From assembly GCA_016297215.1 (NCBI GenBank), contig JAEDGZ010000001.1, positions 70,179-134,178 of the forward strand: 64,000 nt of DNA. Reading direction: 5' to 3'. Under the pieces are notes generated by a model. The model made no database searches and had not been told where the DNA came from. It worked only from the letters and a program-made list of their open reading frames with translations. The stretch comes from Paludibacteraceae bacterium (lineage in GTDB: Bacteria > Bacteroidota > Bacteroidia > Bacteroidales > Paludibacteraceae). Each line of letters opens with the position of its first letter. Position 1 is the first letter of the stretch. Positions 1 through 7,668 of this stretch are shown here, piece after piece. The position numbers and the translations under genes are program-made.

Positions 1-266
1 GCGGCGCAAAGACCATCCTTTGGAACGGTCCTGCAGGCGTGTTCGAGTTCGATAACTTCACCGCAGGCTCCCGCGCGATCGCTGAGGCCATCGCAGAGGC
101 TACCGACAACGGCGCTTACTCCCTCATCGGCGGCGGCGACAGCGTGGCTTGTATCAACAAGTTCGGCTTGGCTGACCGCGTAAGTTATATCTCCACCGGT
201 GGCGGTGCGCTGCTCGAAGCCATCGAAGGCAAAGTCCTCCCGGGCGTAGCCGCTATCAAGGGATAA
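1..266 (+). CDS. pgk: Phosphoglycerate kinase, C-terminal end (partial)
   Basis: This is the last 88 or so residues of phosphoglycerate kinase; the gene begins left of the window. The enzyme transfers the acyl phosphate of 1,3-bisphosphoglycerate to ADP in glycolysis, in the cytoplasm. The frame opens with GAKTILWNGPAGVFE, the nucleotide-binding part of the C-lobe, followed by the family's GGGDSVACINKFG and STGGGALLE motifs and ends in a normal LPGVAAI tail and TAA. Nothing looks broken. A heptamer repeat pair follows directly, then a DUF3127 gene on the same strand. Confidence 0.97.
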   Translation, partial: GAKTILWNGPAGVFEFDNFTAGSRAIAEAIAEATDNGAYSLIGGGDSVACINKFGLADRVSYISTGGGALLEAIEGKVLPGVAAIKG

Positions 267-271
267 CAAAT

Positions 272-360
272 TAGAAGTTTCAGGTTTCAAGTTTCAGCCT
301 CGATAGGTCGGGGCTACATCCGAACATGAAACCTGAAACCTGAAACTTGAAACATAAAAC
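272..360. repeat. Inverted pair of GTTTCAA/TGAAACC heptamer arrays
   Basis: Three tandem heptamers of the GTTTCAR type (about 274-299) face four complementary TGAAACC-type heptamers (about 330-357) across a 30-base loop, so the spacer can fold into a long hairpin. The same array class recurs at 36.51-36.59 kb and, in frame, inside the phosphatase gene at 27.23 kb. It lies just after the pgk stop and could act as a transcript end, but it has no T-tract. Confidence 0.8.
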
Positions 361-378
361 ACAAACAACTGATACAAA

Positions 379-792
379 ATGGATATAGTAGGAAAAATCA
401 TACAGGTTCTTCCTGTACAAGAAGGTGTTAGCAAAACGGGTAACCCATGGAAAGTACAGTCGTATGTATTGGAGACTCAAGAGCAATACCCTCGCAAGGT
501 CTGCTTTGAAATCTTCGGCGAGGAGCGTATCAAGAACAACCTTTGCAACATTGACGACTTGGTAACCGTTTCGTTCGACATTGAGTCGCGCGAGTTCAAC
601 GGTCGCTGGTACACCAGTATCCGCGCTTGGCGTGTGCAACAGGGCGACCAGACGGCTGCTCAACCGGTAGCAGCACCCGCAGCAGCACCGGCTGCTGCCG
701 CTCCGCAACCCGCCGCTCAACCCGCTCCCGCAGCCAACACGCAAGTGTTTGACGCTTCCGCAGACGATGAGTCCGGCGATCTGCCGTTCTAA
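379..792 (+). CDS. DUF3127 OB-fold-like protein with SSB-like acidic tail
   Basis: This 137-residue protein matches the DUF3127 family of Bacteroidota: KIIQVLPVQEGVSKTGNPW at the start, YVLETQEQYPRKVCFEIFG in the middle and FDIESREFNGRWYTSIRAW near residue 85-90. The family is thought to be an OB-fold nucleic-acid-binding protein; its exact role is unknown. Residues 95-122 are a low-complexity Ala/Pro/Gln linker, and the protein ends in DDESGDLPF, which resembles the acidic tip by which SSB recruits partners (DDDIPF). That supports a single-strand-binding type of role, but it is not SSB itself: the core lacks the SSB family sequence. Start ATG at 379 is the first in frame. Confidence 0.88.
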   Translation: MDIVGKIIQVLPVQEGVSKTGNPWKVQSYVLETQEQYPRKVCFEIFGEERIKNNLCNIDDLVTVSFDIESREFNGRWYTSIRAWRVQQGDQTAAQPVAAPAAAPAAAAPQPAAQPAPAANTQVFDASADDESGDLPF

Positions 793-872
793 TTGAGAAT
801 TATGAATTATGAGTACGCATGCTCTGAAAAAGTGCCTTACAATGCCCTCATAATTCATAATTCATGATTCTC
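793..872. repeat. Inverted heptamer arrays (ATTATGA / TCATAAT)
   Basis: GAATTAT-type heptamers at about 795-812 are answered by TCATAAT-type heptamers at about 848-866 across a loop, giving a long AT-rich hairpin directly after the DUF3127 gene. The loop ends in the phrase AATGCCCTC, which recurs beside the same array class at about 21.99, 23.39 and 24.12 kb (as ATGCC-type variants). Confidence 0.8.
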
Positions 873-877
873 ACATC

Positions 878-1990
878 GTGAATCCTAACCGTCGCAAAAT
901 ACTACGCATCGTGTGCTTGACACTTCTGCTGGTCGGAGGTGTTGCACTTTGCGTGATTCGTTGGCAGGCGTGGTTTGGCAATCCGGCGGAGCCAGCCTTC
1001 ACGGGCGACACCATCGCCTATCGGTTTCGTACCTTTGCCGACTCTGCGGTCTATGCCCGGCGTCCGCAAACACCGCAATACCAAATCCTTCTCTTGGGCG
1101 ATGTCCACAACTCGCTCACTCATGCCGACTACCAAAAGATAGCCGATGAAACAGGCGACCTCGTTGCGTACGCGCAGTTGGGCGATTTCGTGGAGCGTTG
1201 CTATCCCTTCTATTTTCAGCAACTCTACCGCGAGTTGCAAGGCACGCCGTTCGACAGTCTGCCGATTATCAACTGTCCGGGCAATCACGAGTACCGCAAG
1301 GGACTGCGCCGCACGCTGTCCGAACTGTGGTATCAAAACTTCCCGCAACCGCTCAACGGACCGCAGGACTTCCTCGGCTCCACCTATTATATCGACTTTC
1401 CTAACCTGCGCTTTATCGTGCTGGATAGCAACGGCATGCAGTGGTTGCATGAGTACATGCGCACGCTGACTTGGCTCAACGGCGTGATGGCGGGCGCGGG
1501 CGACCGTTTCGTGGTGGTGATGATGCACCACCCCGTCTATTCCTGCGGAGCAGGACGCTTCAACACCACTATCTTCACCACCTTTGCGCACGCCCTGCGA
1601 AGGGCAGACCTCGTCTTTGCCGGACACGACCACAACTACTCGCGCCGTCTGCCGTTCGTCAACACCAACGCCGCCGCGAAATTCTACCTCAACAAGGTCA
1701 GTCCCCGCGATACGCGCATCGCTTCCGGCTGCCGTTTCTATGAACTCCTGACCATCTCCGGCGACACGCTCACCCTACAATCGCGCCTGCTGCGCGACAC
1801 TCTCCCGAGCACCCTCTACGACGAGGTGCAACTCATCCGCCTACCCGATGGCACGCGACAGACAACAGATCTCTACCGCGATTCTGCGGAAATCATTCTC
1901 CTCCCCGAGCGCTATGCCCACCGCAACGACCTCAAGGTGCGCCGCTTCCGCAACCATCAGAAGAGCAGACTATCCCCATCTATGCATTAA
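878..1990 (+). CDS. Membrane-anchored calcineurin-like metallophosphoesterase
   Basis: The 370-residue product has an N-terminal membrane segment (about residues 8-28, after NRRK) and then a periplasmic phosphoesterase domain. The metal-binding motifs are in order: GDVHN (about 74), QLGDFVE (about 101), GNHEYR (about 135), MMHHPVY (about 215) and AGHDHNYS (about 248). These are the five conserved blocks of the calcineurin-like superfamily, so it should be a di-metal phosphatase or phosphodiesterase; the substrate cannot be told. The start is GTG at 878; the nearby ATG at 864 runs into a stop after four codons. Confidence 0.85.
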   Translation: MNPNRRKILRIVCLTLLLVGGVALCVIRWQAWFGNPAEPAFTGDTIAYRFRTFADSAVYARRPQTPQYQILLLGDVHNSLTHADYQKIADETGDLVAYAQLGDFVERCYPFYFQQLYRELQGTPFDSLPIINCPGNHEYRKGLRRTLSELWYQNFPQPLNGPQDFLGSTYYIDFPNLRFIVLDSNGMQWLHEYMRTLTWLNGVMAGAGDRFVVVMMHHPVYSCGAGRFNTTIFTTFAHALRRADLVFAGHDHNYSRRLPFVNTNAAAKFYLNKVSPRDTRIASGCRFYELLTISGDTLTLQSRLLRDTLPSTLYDEVQLIRLPDGTRQTTDLYRDSAEIILLPERYAHRNDLKVRRFRNHQKSRLSPSMH

Positions 1991-2061
1991 TAAAACGACA
2001 AGTATTATGGGTACTTGTTTTGCGCAACCAATTGATTTACAAAGATTATTGTTTGATGCTT

Positions 2062-3777
2062 ATGTCTCCCCATTGGCACATATCCCCCCTTTCTGACGAG
2101 CAGGCTGCCGCCTGCAAGCGGTTGGCGCGTGAGTTACGTATCAGCGAGGCGTCGGCGCGGCTGCTCGTGGTGCGCGGCATTCGTACCAAGGACGAGGCGA
2201 GTGCCTTCGTGCGCCCCTCGCTCAAAGACTTGCACGACCCCTTCCTCATGCGGGATATGGAGCCGGCTGTGGAGCGCCTGCAACGCGCGATAAGAGACCA
2301 CGAGCGTATCATGGTCTATGGCGACTACGACGTGGACGGCACCACCGCCGTGGCGCTCATGTACTCCTTCCTCCGCACGCAGACCGATAATCTCATCTAC
2401 TACATCCCCGACCGCTACAAAGAGGGCTATGGCATCTCTTTCCAAGGTATCGACACCGCCGAGGCGGAGGGCTGCTCGCTCATCGTCGCGCTCGACTGCG
2501 GTATCAAGGCGGTGGACAAGGTGGAGTATGCTCGCGAACGACATATCGACTTCATCATCTGCGACCACCATACCCCGGGCGACGAACTGCCCCGCGCGGT
2601 GGCGGTGCTCAACATGAAACGCGCCGACTGCCCCTATCCCTACAAGGAGTTGAGCGGCTGCGGCGTGGGCTTTAAATTGGTGCAGGCGTATGCCCTGCGC
2701 GCGGGTATCCCTATGGAGCAGATTTACCCGCTCTTGTCCCTGACCACCATGGCTATTGCCTCGGACTTAGTCCCCATCACGGGCGAGAACCGTCTGCTCG
2801 CTTTCTACGGCTTGCGGCAGATGAACGCCTACCCCTCGGTGGGTATACGCGCCATCATGCAGGTGGCAGGAATAAGCGAGAAGAGTATCAACACATCGGA
2901 CCTCGTCTTCAAGATAGGTCCGCGCATCAACGCCTGCGGCAGAATCCACTCGGGCACGGCGGCGGTGGAACTGCTGATAACCGACGACGAGGCGTTTGCC
3001 CGCCGGCAGGCAGAAGCCGTCAACACCTACAACACCGAGCGCAAAGACCACGAGGTACGCACCACGGAGGAGGCACTCGAGTTGCTCCGCCAAGACCCCG
3101 ACAACGAGCAGAAGCACACCACCGTCGTCTATTCCCCCACGTGGCACAAGGGCGTGGTGGGCATCGTCGCCTCGCGCCTCACCGAGACCTACTACCGCCC
3201 CACCATCGTTCTCACTGCGGGCGAGAACGGTATCGTCTCCGGCTCGGCTCGGTCGGTTAGCACCTTTGATATCTACTCGGCGATAGACTCCTGCCGCGAC
3301 CTGCTGACCAACTTCGGCGGGCATAAGTTCGCCGCAGGACTGAGCATGTCTGAGCAAGACCTGCCCGAGTTCAAGAGGCGCTTCGAGGAGTATGTAGCCG
3401 CCCATATCACGGCGGAGCAGATGCAACCCGCGCTGCATATTGAGACAGAGATAGCGCTCGAAGACATCACTCCGCAGTTCTTCAATATCCTTTGCCATCT
3501 GGAGCCTTTCGGTCCGGGCAATCCCCGCCCCGTCTTCCTCACGCGCGGCTTAATCAACAACCACGGCACACGCCGCGTCGGCAAGATGGGCGAGCACCTG
3601 CGGCTGGATGTAACCGACCGCACGGCTGCCATCACGGGCATCGCATTCGGGCAGGGCGAAAAAGCGCTCCATCTCCAGAACGGAGGCAGCGCGGATATAT
3701 GCTACCACGTCGAGCCCAACACCTACAACGGCATCACGAACATTCAGATGGTTGTCGTGGACATGCACACCACGTAA
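2062..3777 (+). CDS. recJ: Single-stranded-DNA-specific exonuclease RecJ
   Basis: RecJ degrades single-stranded DNA 5' to 3' in recombination and mismatch repair. The DHH-family motifs are clear: VYGDYDVDGTTA near residue 90, ALDCGIK, and ICDHHTPG near 165; the DHHA1 region (SGSARSVSTFDIY, NFGGHKFAAGLS) and the C-terminal OB-like region (FGPGNPRPVF) follow. The frame is open from 2020, but conservation begins at MSPHWHISPLSDEQ, so ATG 2062 is the likely start. At about 571 residues it has the usual length. A bidirectional terminator follows, facing the DUF4294 gene. Confidence 0.95.
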   Translation: MSPHWHISPLSDEQAAACKRLARELRISEASARLLVVRGIRTKDEASAFVRPSLKDLHDPFLMRDMEPAVERLQRAIRDHERIMVYGDYDVDGTTAVALMYSFLRTQTDNLIYYIPDRYKEGYGISFQGIDTAEAEGCSLIVALDCGIKAVDKVEYARERHIDFIICDHHTPGDELPRAVAVLNMKRADCPYPYKELSGCGVGFKLVQAYALRAGIPMEQIYPLLSLTTMAIASDLVPITGENRLLAFYGLRQMNAYPSVGIRAIMQVAGISEKSINTSDLVFKIGPRINACGRIHSGTAAVELLITDDEAFARRQAEAVNTYNTERKDHEVRTTEEALELLRQDPDNEQKHTTVVYSPTWHKGVVGIVASRLTETYYRPTIVLTAGENGIVSGSARSVSTFDIYSAIDSCRDLLTNFGGHKFAAGLSMSEQDLPEFKRRFEEYVAAHITAEQMQPALHIETEIALEDITPQFFNILCHLEPFGPGNPRPVFLTRGLINNHGTRRVGKMGEHLRLDVTDRTAAITGIAFGQGEKALHLQNGGSADICYHVEPNTYNGITNIQMVVVDMHTT

Positions 3778-3790
3778 CTCTGAGTTCCAA

Positions 3791-3830
3791 CAGCCGTCAA
3801 TTACGGCAACGAGACGGCAACGACACGAGA
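3791..3830. repeat. 11-base array of the AACGAGACGGC type
   Basis: After AGCCGTCAATTACGG come two tandem copies of an 11-mer (ACGGCAACGAG / ACGGCAACGAC). The AGCCGTCAA lead-in and the 11-base period are shared with arrays at 26.84, 35.14 and 55.6 kb, so this is the leftmost member of that family. Confidence 0.65.
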
Positions 3831-3887
3831 GGAAAAGCGCAGAATAATACCACCTAACCCAATAGTTCGTACACGAAATCAGCATAT

Positions 3888-3927
3888 AAAAGATACCGAC
3901 TGACAACTCTGTCAATCGGTATCTTTT
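3888..3927. terminator. Bidirectional terminator between recJ and the DUF4294 gene
   Basis: The arms AAAGATACCGACTGACA and TGTCAATCGGTATCTTT pair almost perfectly over a 4-base loop and are flanked by A-runs on the left and T-runs on the right. It suits both convergent genes. Confidence 0.88.
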
Positions 3928-3950
3928 TCTCCTCTCCCCGAAAAGAAGCA

Positions 3951-4547
3951 TCACAACTGCCCGGCTTCCACAAGATGTATCACGCGCTCAATGATGGCAT
4001 CTTTGTCATTGCCGTCGTATTCCTCTTTCAGGTCGTTCTTGAAGAGTTTGGCGATGAACTGCCACCAGTTAGCGCTCGCCTTGCCACGATACTGCTTGAT
4101 AAGGTCGTAACTGGTGTGGTCGGTCTCGCGCGACATCAGGAGCATCAGCATCTGCCCCTGCGAGGCGTACATGTGGCGGAAATCGTCCTCATACTTATTA
4201 AAGAGGTATTTCTCGTATTTCTTCCACCATCGTTTGCGCTCTTTGGGGTCTTGTATCTTTGCCAATTCCTCGTCGGCGAACTCCATGTCGGCGCGTATCA
4301 TGCGGGCATAAGGCAGCGTCTTCTTCACGTCGCGCACGGTGCGCCAGTAGAAACGCTCCTGCCGTTTGTTTTTGAACTTCAGCGGTGCATAGACATAGAG
4401 GTCATGCAGCGCCACCACATAGATAGTATCGCCATTCTCCACCTTCGCAAGGACTTGCTGCTGCGCCGAAAGGGGCATAGAAAAAGAGCAAAGGCACACC
4501 GAAAGCCATAGCGACAGCAGGCTGATATGTACCTTTGCTCTTTTCAT
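3951..4547 (-). CDS. DUF4294 family exported protein
   Basis: The 198-residue product starts with a signal peptide (residues 1-28, ending SMPLSAQ) and carries the DUF4294 block: GDTIYVVALHDLYVY and then FYWRTVRDVKKTLPYARM (about 65-85). This family is found across Bacteroidota and has no assigned function. The C-terminal half is rich in charged and aromatic residues (KRWWKKYEKYLFNKYEDDF). It faces recJ and lies downstream of proS on the same strand, 61 bases away. Confidence 0.85.
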   Translation of the reverse strand: MKRAKVHISLLSLWLSVCLCSFSMPLSAQQQVLAKVENGDTIYVVALHDLYVYAPLKFKNKRQERFYWRTVRDVKKTLPYARMIRADMEFADEELAKIQDPKERKRWWKKYEKYLFNKYEDDFRHMYASQGQMLMLLMSRETDHTSYDLIKQYRGKASANWWQFIAKLFKNDLKEEYDGNDKDAIIERVIHLVEAGQL

Positions 4548-4608
4548 CGTAGGATTAGGGAGAAAAAACCTAGAATTTCTAGAACCCCTAGAATTTCTAG
4601 AAAAAACC

Positions 4609-6099
4609 TTAATACGCCAGCGCGAAGACCACCCTCCCTGCCGACGGCTTGCCGGTAACCATACAGGTGCCGGGCTCGGAGTGGTGCCCGGGCAGGTCTT
4701 GCAGCGGGATGCAGCGGATAGTCGCCTTCGTGTCGGCTTTTATCTTCTCCTCGGTCTCGGGCGTGCCGTCCCAGTGGCAGAGCAGGAAACCGCCTTTCTT
4801 GATTTCCTCTTTGAACTCCTCGTAACTGTCCACCTCGCGCGTGTTGGCGATACGGAAGTCCAGCGCTTTCTTGTAGATGTTCTTCTGTATCTCCTCCAGC
4901 AGCGCCTGAATACGCTCCACGATGCCGTCCAGCGAGACGGTCTCTTTCTCCATCGTGTCGCGGCGGGCTATCTCGATGGTGTTGTTCTCGAGGTCGCGTC
5001 CGCCCATCGCGAGGCGCACGGGCACACCCTTCAACTCATAGTCGGCGAACTTATACCCGGGCGTGTATTTCTCGCTCGTGTCAAGTTTCACACGGATGCC
5101 GAGCGATTGCAGTTGGTCTGCCAGCGGGTTCAGTTTGGCGAGCAACTCATCCAACTGGTCTTGCTTCTTGAAGATAGGCACTATCACCACCTGTATAGGT
5201 GCCAAGTGCGGCGGAAGCACCAGTCCGTTGTCGTCGGAGTGGGTCATGATGAGCGCACCCATCAGTCGCGTGGACACACCCCACGAGGTCGCCCATACGT
5301 ACTCGTACTTGTTCTCTTTCGAGAGGAACTGCACATCAAACGACTTGGCGAAGTTCTGCCCGAGGAAGTGGCTCGTGCCGGCTTGCAGTGCCTTCCCGTC
5401 TTGCATCATCGCCTCTATGCAGTAGGTGTTCAGCGCACCGGCGAAACGCTCGTTGGGCGACTTCACGCCTTTCACCACGGGAATAGCCATGATGTCCTCG
5501 GCGAAGTCGGCGTACACGTCCAGCATCTGCCGTGCGAAGTCCTCCGCCTCCTCTTTAGTCGCGTGAGCGGTATGCCCCTCCTGCCAAAGGAACTCGGCGG
5601 TACGCAGGAAGAGGCGCGTGCGCATCTCCCAGCGCATCACGTTGCACCACTGGTTGCACAAAATCGGCAGGTCGCGGTAACTGGAAATCCAGTTCTTATA
5701 GGTGGACCAGATGATGGTCTCCGAGGTCGGACGGATAATCAACTCCTCCTCCAACCGTGCATCGGGGTCCACGATAACGCCCTTGCCGTTGGGGTCGTTC
5801 TTGAGGCGGTGGTGGGTTACCACGGCGCACTCTTTGGCGAAGCCCTCCACGTGCTCTGCCTCGCGGCTGAGGAACGACTTCGGGATAAGCAGCGGGAAAT
5901 AGGCGTTCTTCACACCTTTCTCTTTGAAACGCTTGTCGAGGTTGGCCTGGATAGCCTCCCATATTGCATAACCATAGGGCTTGATGACCATGCAACCGCG
6001 CACTGCGGACTGCTCTGCAAGGTCTGCTTTAACTACCAATTCGTTGTACCACTTCGAGTAGTCTTCACTACGCGGGGTCAGTTTCTGAAAGTTTGCCAT
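4609..6099 (-). CDS. proS: Prolyl-tRNA synthetase, eukaryal/archaeal type
   Basis: ProS charges tRNA-Pro. The 496-residue protein opens with TPRSEDYSKWYNELVVKADLAE and has the class II motifs: motif 1 in GCMVIKPYGYAIWEAIQ, motif 2 in CNVMRWEMRTRLFLRTAEFLWQEG (about 150-175) and motif 3 in GVSTRLMGALIMTHSDDNGL (about 270-290). The anticodon-binding domain and the C-terminal zinc-type domain ending in VFALAY follow. This is the shorter type without the bacterial editing insertion, as is usual in Bacteroidota. A tRNA-Pro(GGG) gene lies in the same window. Confidence 0.97.
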   Translation of the reverse strand: MANFQKLTPRSEDYSKWYNELVVKADLAEQSAVRGCMVIKPYGYAIWEAIQANLDKRFKEKGVKNAYFPLLIPKSFLSREAEHVEGFAKECAVVTHHRLKNDPNGKGVIVDPDARLEEELIIRPTSETIIWSTYKNWISSYRDLPILCNQWCNVMRWEMRTRLFLRTAEFLWQEGHTAHATKEEAEDFARQMLDVYADFAEDIMAIPVVKGVKSPNERFAGALNTYCIEAMMQDGKALQAGTSHFLGQNFAKSFDVQFLSKENKYEYVWATSWGVSTRLMGALIMTHSDDNGLVLPPHLAPIQVVIVPIFKKQDQLDELLAKLNPLADQLQSLGIRVKLDTSEKYTPGYKFADYELKGVPVRLAMGGRDLENNTIEIARRDTMEKETVSLDGIVERIQALLEEIQKNIYKKALDFRIANTREVDSYEEFKEEIKKGGFLLCHWDGTPETEEKIKADTKATIRCIPLQDLPGHHSEPGTCMVTGKPSAGRVVFALAY

Positions 6100-6107
6100 A
6101 TTATCTT

Positions 6108-6172
6108 TTGGAGTTTTCTGAATTATCGGAGTATTCTGAGTATTCCGATTATTCTGAGTATTCTGATTTATC
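6108..6172. repeat. 9-base array (ATTCTGAGT type)
   Basis: About seven imperfect copies of a 9-mer such as ATTCTGAGT or ATTATCGGA fill the spacer between pdxB and proS and reach the pdxB stop codon. A related array in the opposite sense is at 16.96-17.0 kb. Confidence 0.8.
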
Positions 6173-7241
6173 GGAGAGGATAGGCTTTCCTGAGTTGCTC
6201 AAATGCTTCGGGTTGGGCTTTCAGTTGCTCGGTGATGCGCCGCAGCCACCCGGGTGCATTGTCGCCCGAATGAGCGTGCAAAGTTACTGCTTTTTTGTCA
6301 ATTATGCAAGCCTTTCGCTGAAAAAAGCGGCAGAAAGCGTCCAAAACCTGCTGAGACGCGTTTATTTTCCCTTCCAGCGAGTAACCTGCGATATGGTACG
6401 ATGCTAACCACGCATGCCGCAGCAGGTTGCGGTTGATGTCGGGTTCTCCCTCCCATGTGTCGATGGCGCAGGGCAAGCCCGATTGCAGCAACGCCTCTTC
6501 GTCCACCACCCCGCCGCGCGCCGCGTTGATAATCAGCGTCCCCGGTCGGCAGTGCCCCAAGAACTCCGCGTTGCAGAGGTGATAAGTAGGGTACGCGCCC
6601 GTGCGCGTGAGAGGCGTATGGAAGGTAATCACATCCGCTTCTGCGGCTATCTGCTCGAGCGGCGTGTGCAACCCTTTCGGCGGGTCGCTCACCAGCACCC
6701 GCATACCCCTGCGCTCCGCCATCGCCTTCACCTTGCTCCCCACATGCCCGCACCCCACTATCCCAAGCGTCAATCGGTCGTTCAGCGCAGCAGTACTGGG
6801 GACGCAGGCGTCTCGCCTGCGGTACGAACTGTCTGGATAGTACAGTGCTCCCTCAGCAGTCAATCGGTTGGACAGCGTAGCGGTCGGACAGCGTAGCGGT
6901 CTTTCAGCCAAAGGCGGTCTTTCTGTCGTCAGACACTCCTCCAAATAGTCGCACACCGCCTGCGCGTTGCACCCGGGCGCAGACGCCCAACCAATCCCCT
7001 CTTGCTCAAGGTAGGGGATGTCGAGGTGGTCAGTGCCTATCGTAGCCGTAGCCACAAACTGCACGCGCGAGCCTTGCAGCAACGCACTGTCCACCCGTGT
7101 GCGTGTCCGCACAAACAGCGCCTCCGCGTCGGCAACCGCCTCGCGGGTGATTTCCTCCGGCGCCAGTTCCACTACCTCCACGCCCTGCCCCCGTAGCGCC
7201 TCTGCCAAGAAAGGAATATATTTATCAATAACCGCTTTCAT
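6168..7241 (-). CDS. pdxB: 4-phosphoerythronate dehydrogenase with repeat-derived insertion
   Basis: PdxB oxidises 4-phosphoerythronate in the pyridoxal phosphate pathway. The start MKAVIDKYIPFLAEALRGQ is at 7241; the frame is open upstream but the promoter at 7344-7374 and conservation favour this start. Family marks are SAPGCNAQAVCDYL, the NAD-binding LGIVGCGHVGSKV, TPLTRTG, INAARGGVVDEEAL and DTWEGEPDIN. Between CDYLEECL and LTLGIVG the normal short linker is replaced by about 50 residues (about 106-155) coded by repeats, among them the hairpin palindrome at 6789-6815 and two copies of a GGACAGCGTAGCGGTC unit. The catalytic core looks whole, so the protein may still work. Confidence 0.9.
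   Translation of the reverse strand: MKAVIDKYIPFLAEALRGQGVEVVELAPEEITREAVADAEALFVRTRTRVDSALLQGSRVQFVATATIGTDHLDIPYLEQEGIGWASAPGCNAQAVCDYLEECLTTERPPLAERPLRCPTATLSNRLTAEGALYYPDSSYRRRDACVPSTAALNDRLTLGIVGCGHVGSKVKAMAERRGMRVLVSDPPKGLHTPLEQIAAEADVITFHTPLTRTGAYPTYHLCNAEFLGHCRPGTLIINAARGGVVDEEALLQSGLPCAIDTWEGEPDINRNLLRHAWLASYHIAGYSLEGKINASQQVLDAFCRFFQRKACIIDKKAVTLHAHSGDNAPGWLRRITEQLKAQPEAFEQLRKAYPLR
6789..6816. repeat. Hairpin palindrome (GCAGGCG-CGCCTGC family) inside pdxB
   Basis: GACGCAGGCGTCTCGCCTGC has perfect 7-base arms (GCAGGCG / CGCCTGC) around TCT. It is translated in frame on the minus strand as part of YRRRDACVPS. An identical copy is in the spacer at 9138. Confidence 0.85.
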
Positions 7242-7343
7242 CTTTGCATATTTTGTTAATATAATAAATATCTGAGCAATTTTTGAGAATATTTGTTCTA
7301 TAGAGTTTTTGTCAGTTTTTGTAACCAAATCGGCTTTCGCCGA

Positions 7344-7374
7344 CAAAGATACACCTTTTTTCTGACATTAGCAA
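7344..7374 (-). promoter_or_regulatory. Promoter of pdxB
   Basis: On the minus strand TTG at 7374-7372 is followed after 20 bases by TATCTTTG at 7351-7344, the Bacteroidota -33/-7 pattern. It lies about 100 bases before the chosen pdxB start. Confidence 0.8.
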
Positions 7375-7436
7375 CATTTTTTGTATTTTTCACCTTCCCC
7401 TTTGCCCAATCACAAACAACAAAAACCAAAATTTAT

Positions 7437-7467
7437 TTGCATATCTTAAAAAAAAGCAGTACCTTTG
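7437..7467 (+). promoter_or_regulatory. Promoter of the RsmF-like gene
   Basis: TTG at 7437-7439 and TACCTTTG at 7460-7467 are 20 bases apart, a textbook Bacteroidota promoter. The leader to the gene at 7669 is about 190 bases and is full of repeats. Confidence 0.82.
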
Positions 7468-7497
7468 CACGCGTTTTGAAAGTGTAGGGTTTGTGTC

Positions 7498-7662
7498 CGC
7501 ATACGCGGGTGTCCCCGCCCGCTGATAAAAGTTAAGGGGCGTGAACTGGGTACGCGTGTGTCTCGCCTGCGGGCGGTTCGAAGCGAACCGAGACACAATG
7601 CCCCGCCCTCATAATTCATAATTAGATTCGCAACGCCCTCATAATTCATAATTCATAATTAG
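7498..7662. repeat. Repeat-filled leader: hairpin palindromes and CATAATT heptamers
   Basis: Two degenerate members of the GCGGG-type hairpin family (about 7500-7525 and 7555-7585) are followed by two blocks of CATAATT heptamers (about 7610-7624 and 7640-7662), each preceded by GCCCTC. All of this lies between the promoter and the start of the methyltransferase gene. Confidence 0.7.
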
Positions 7663-7668
7663 AAAACA

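Noticed and set aside
379..792. Annotation as single-stranded DNA-binding protein (ssb)
   Set aside because: Only the tail looks like SSB; the core is the DUF3127 pattern.
4681..6183. 500-residue open frame opposite proS
   Set aside because: It is the complement of the conserved synthetase, with no recognisable family and a composition typical of antisense frames.
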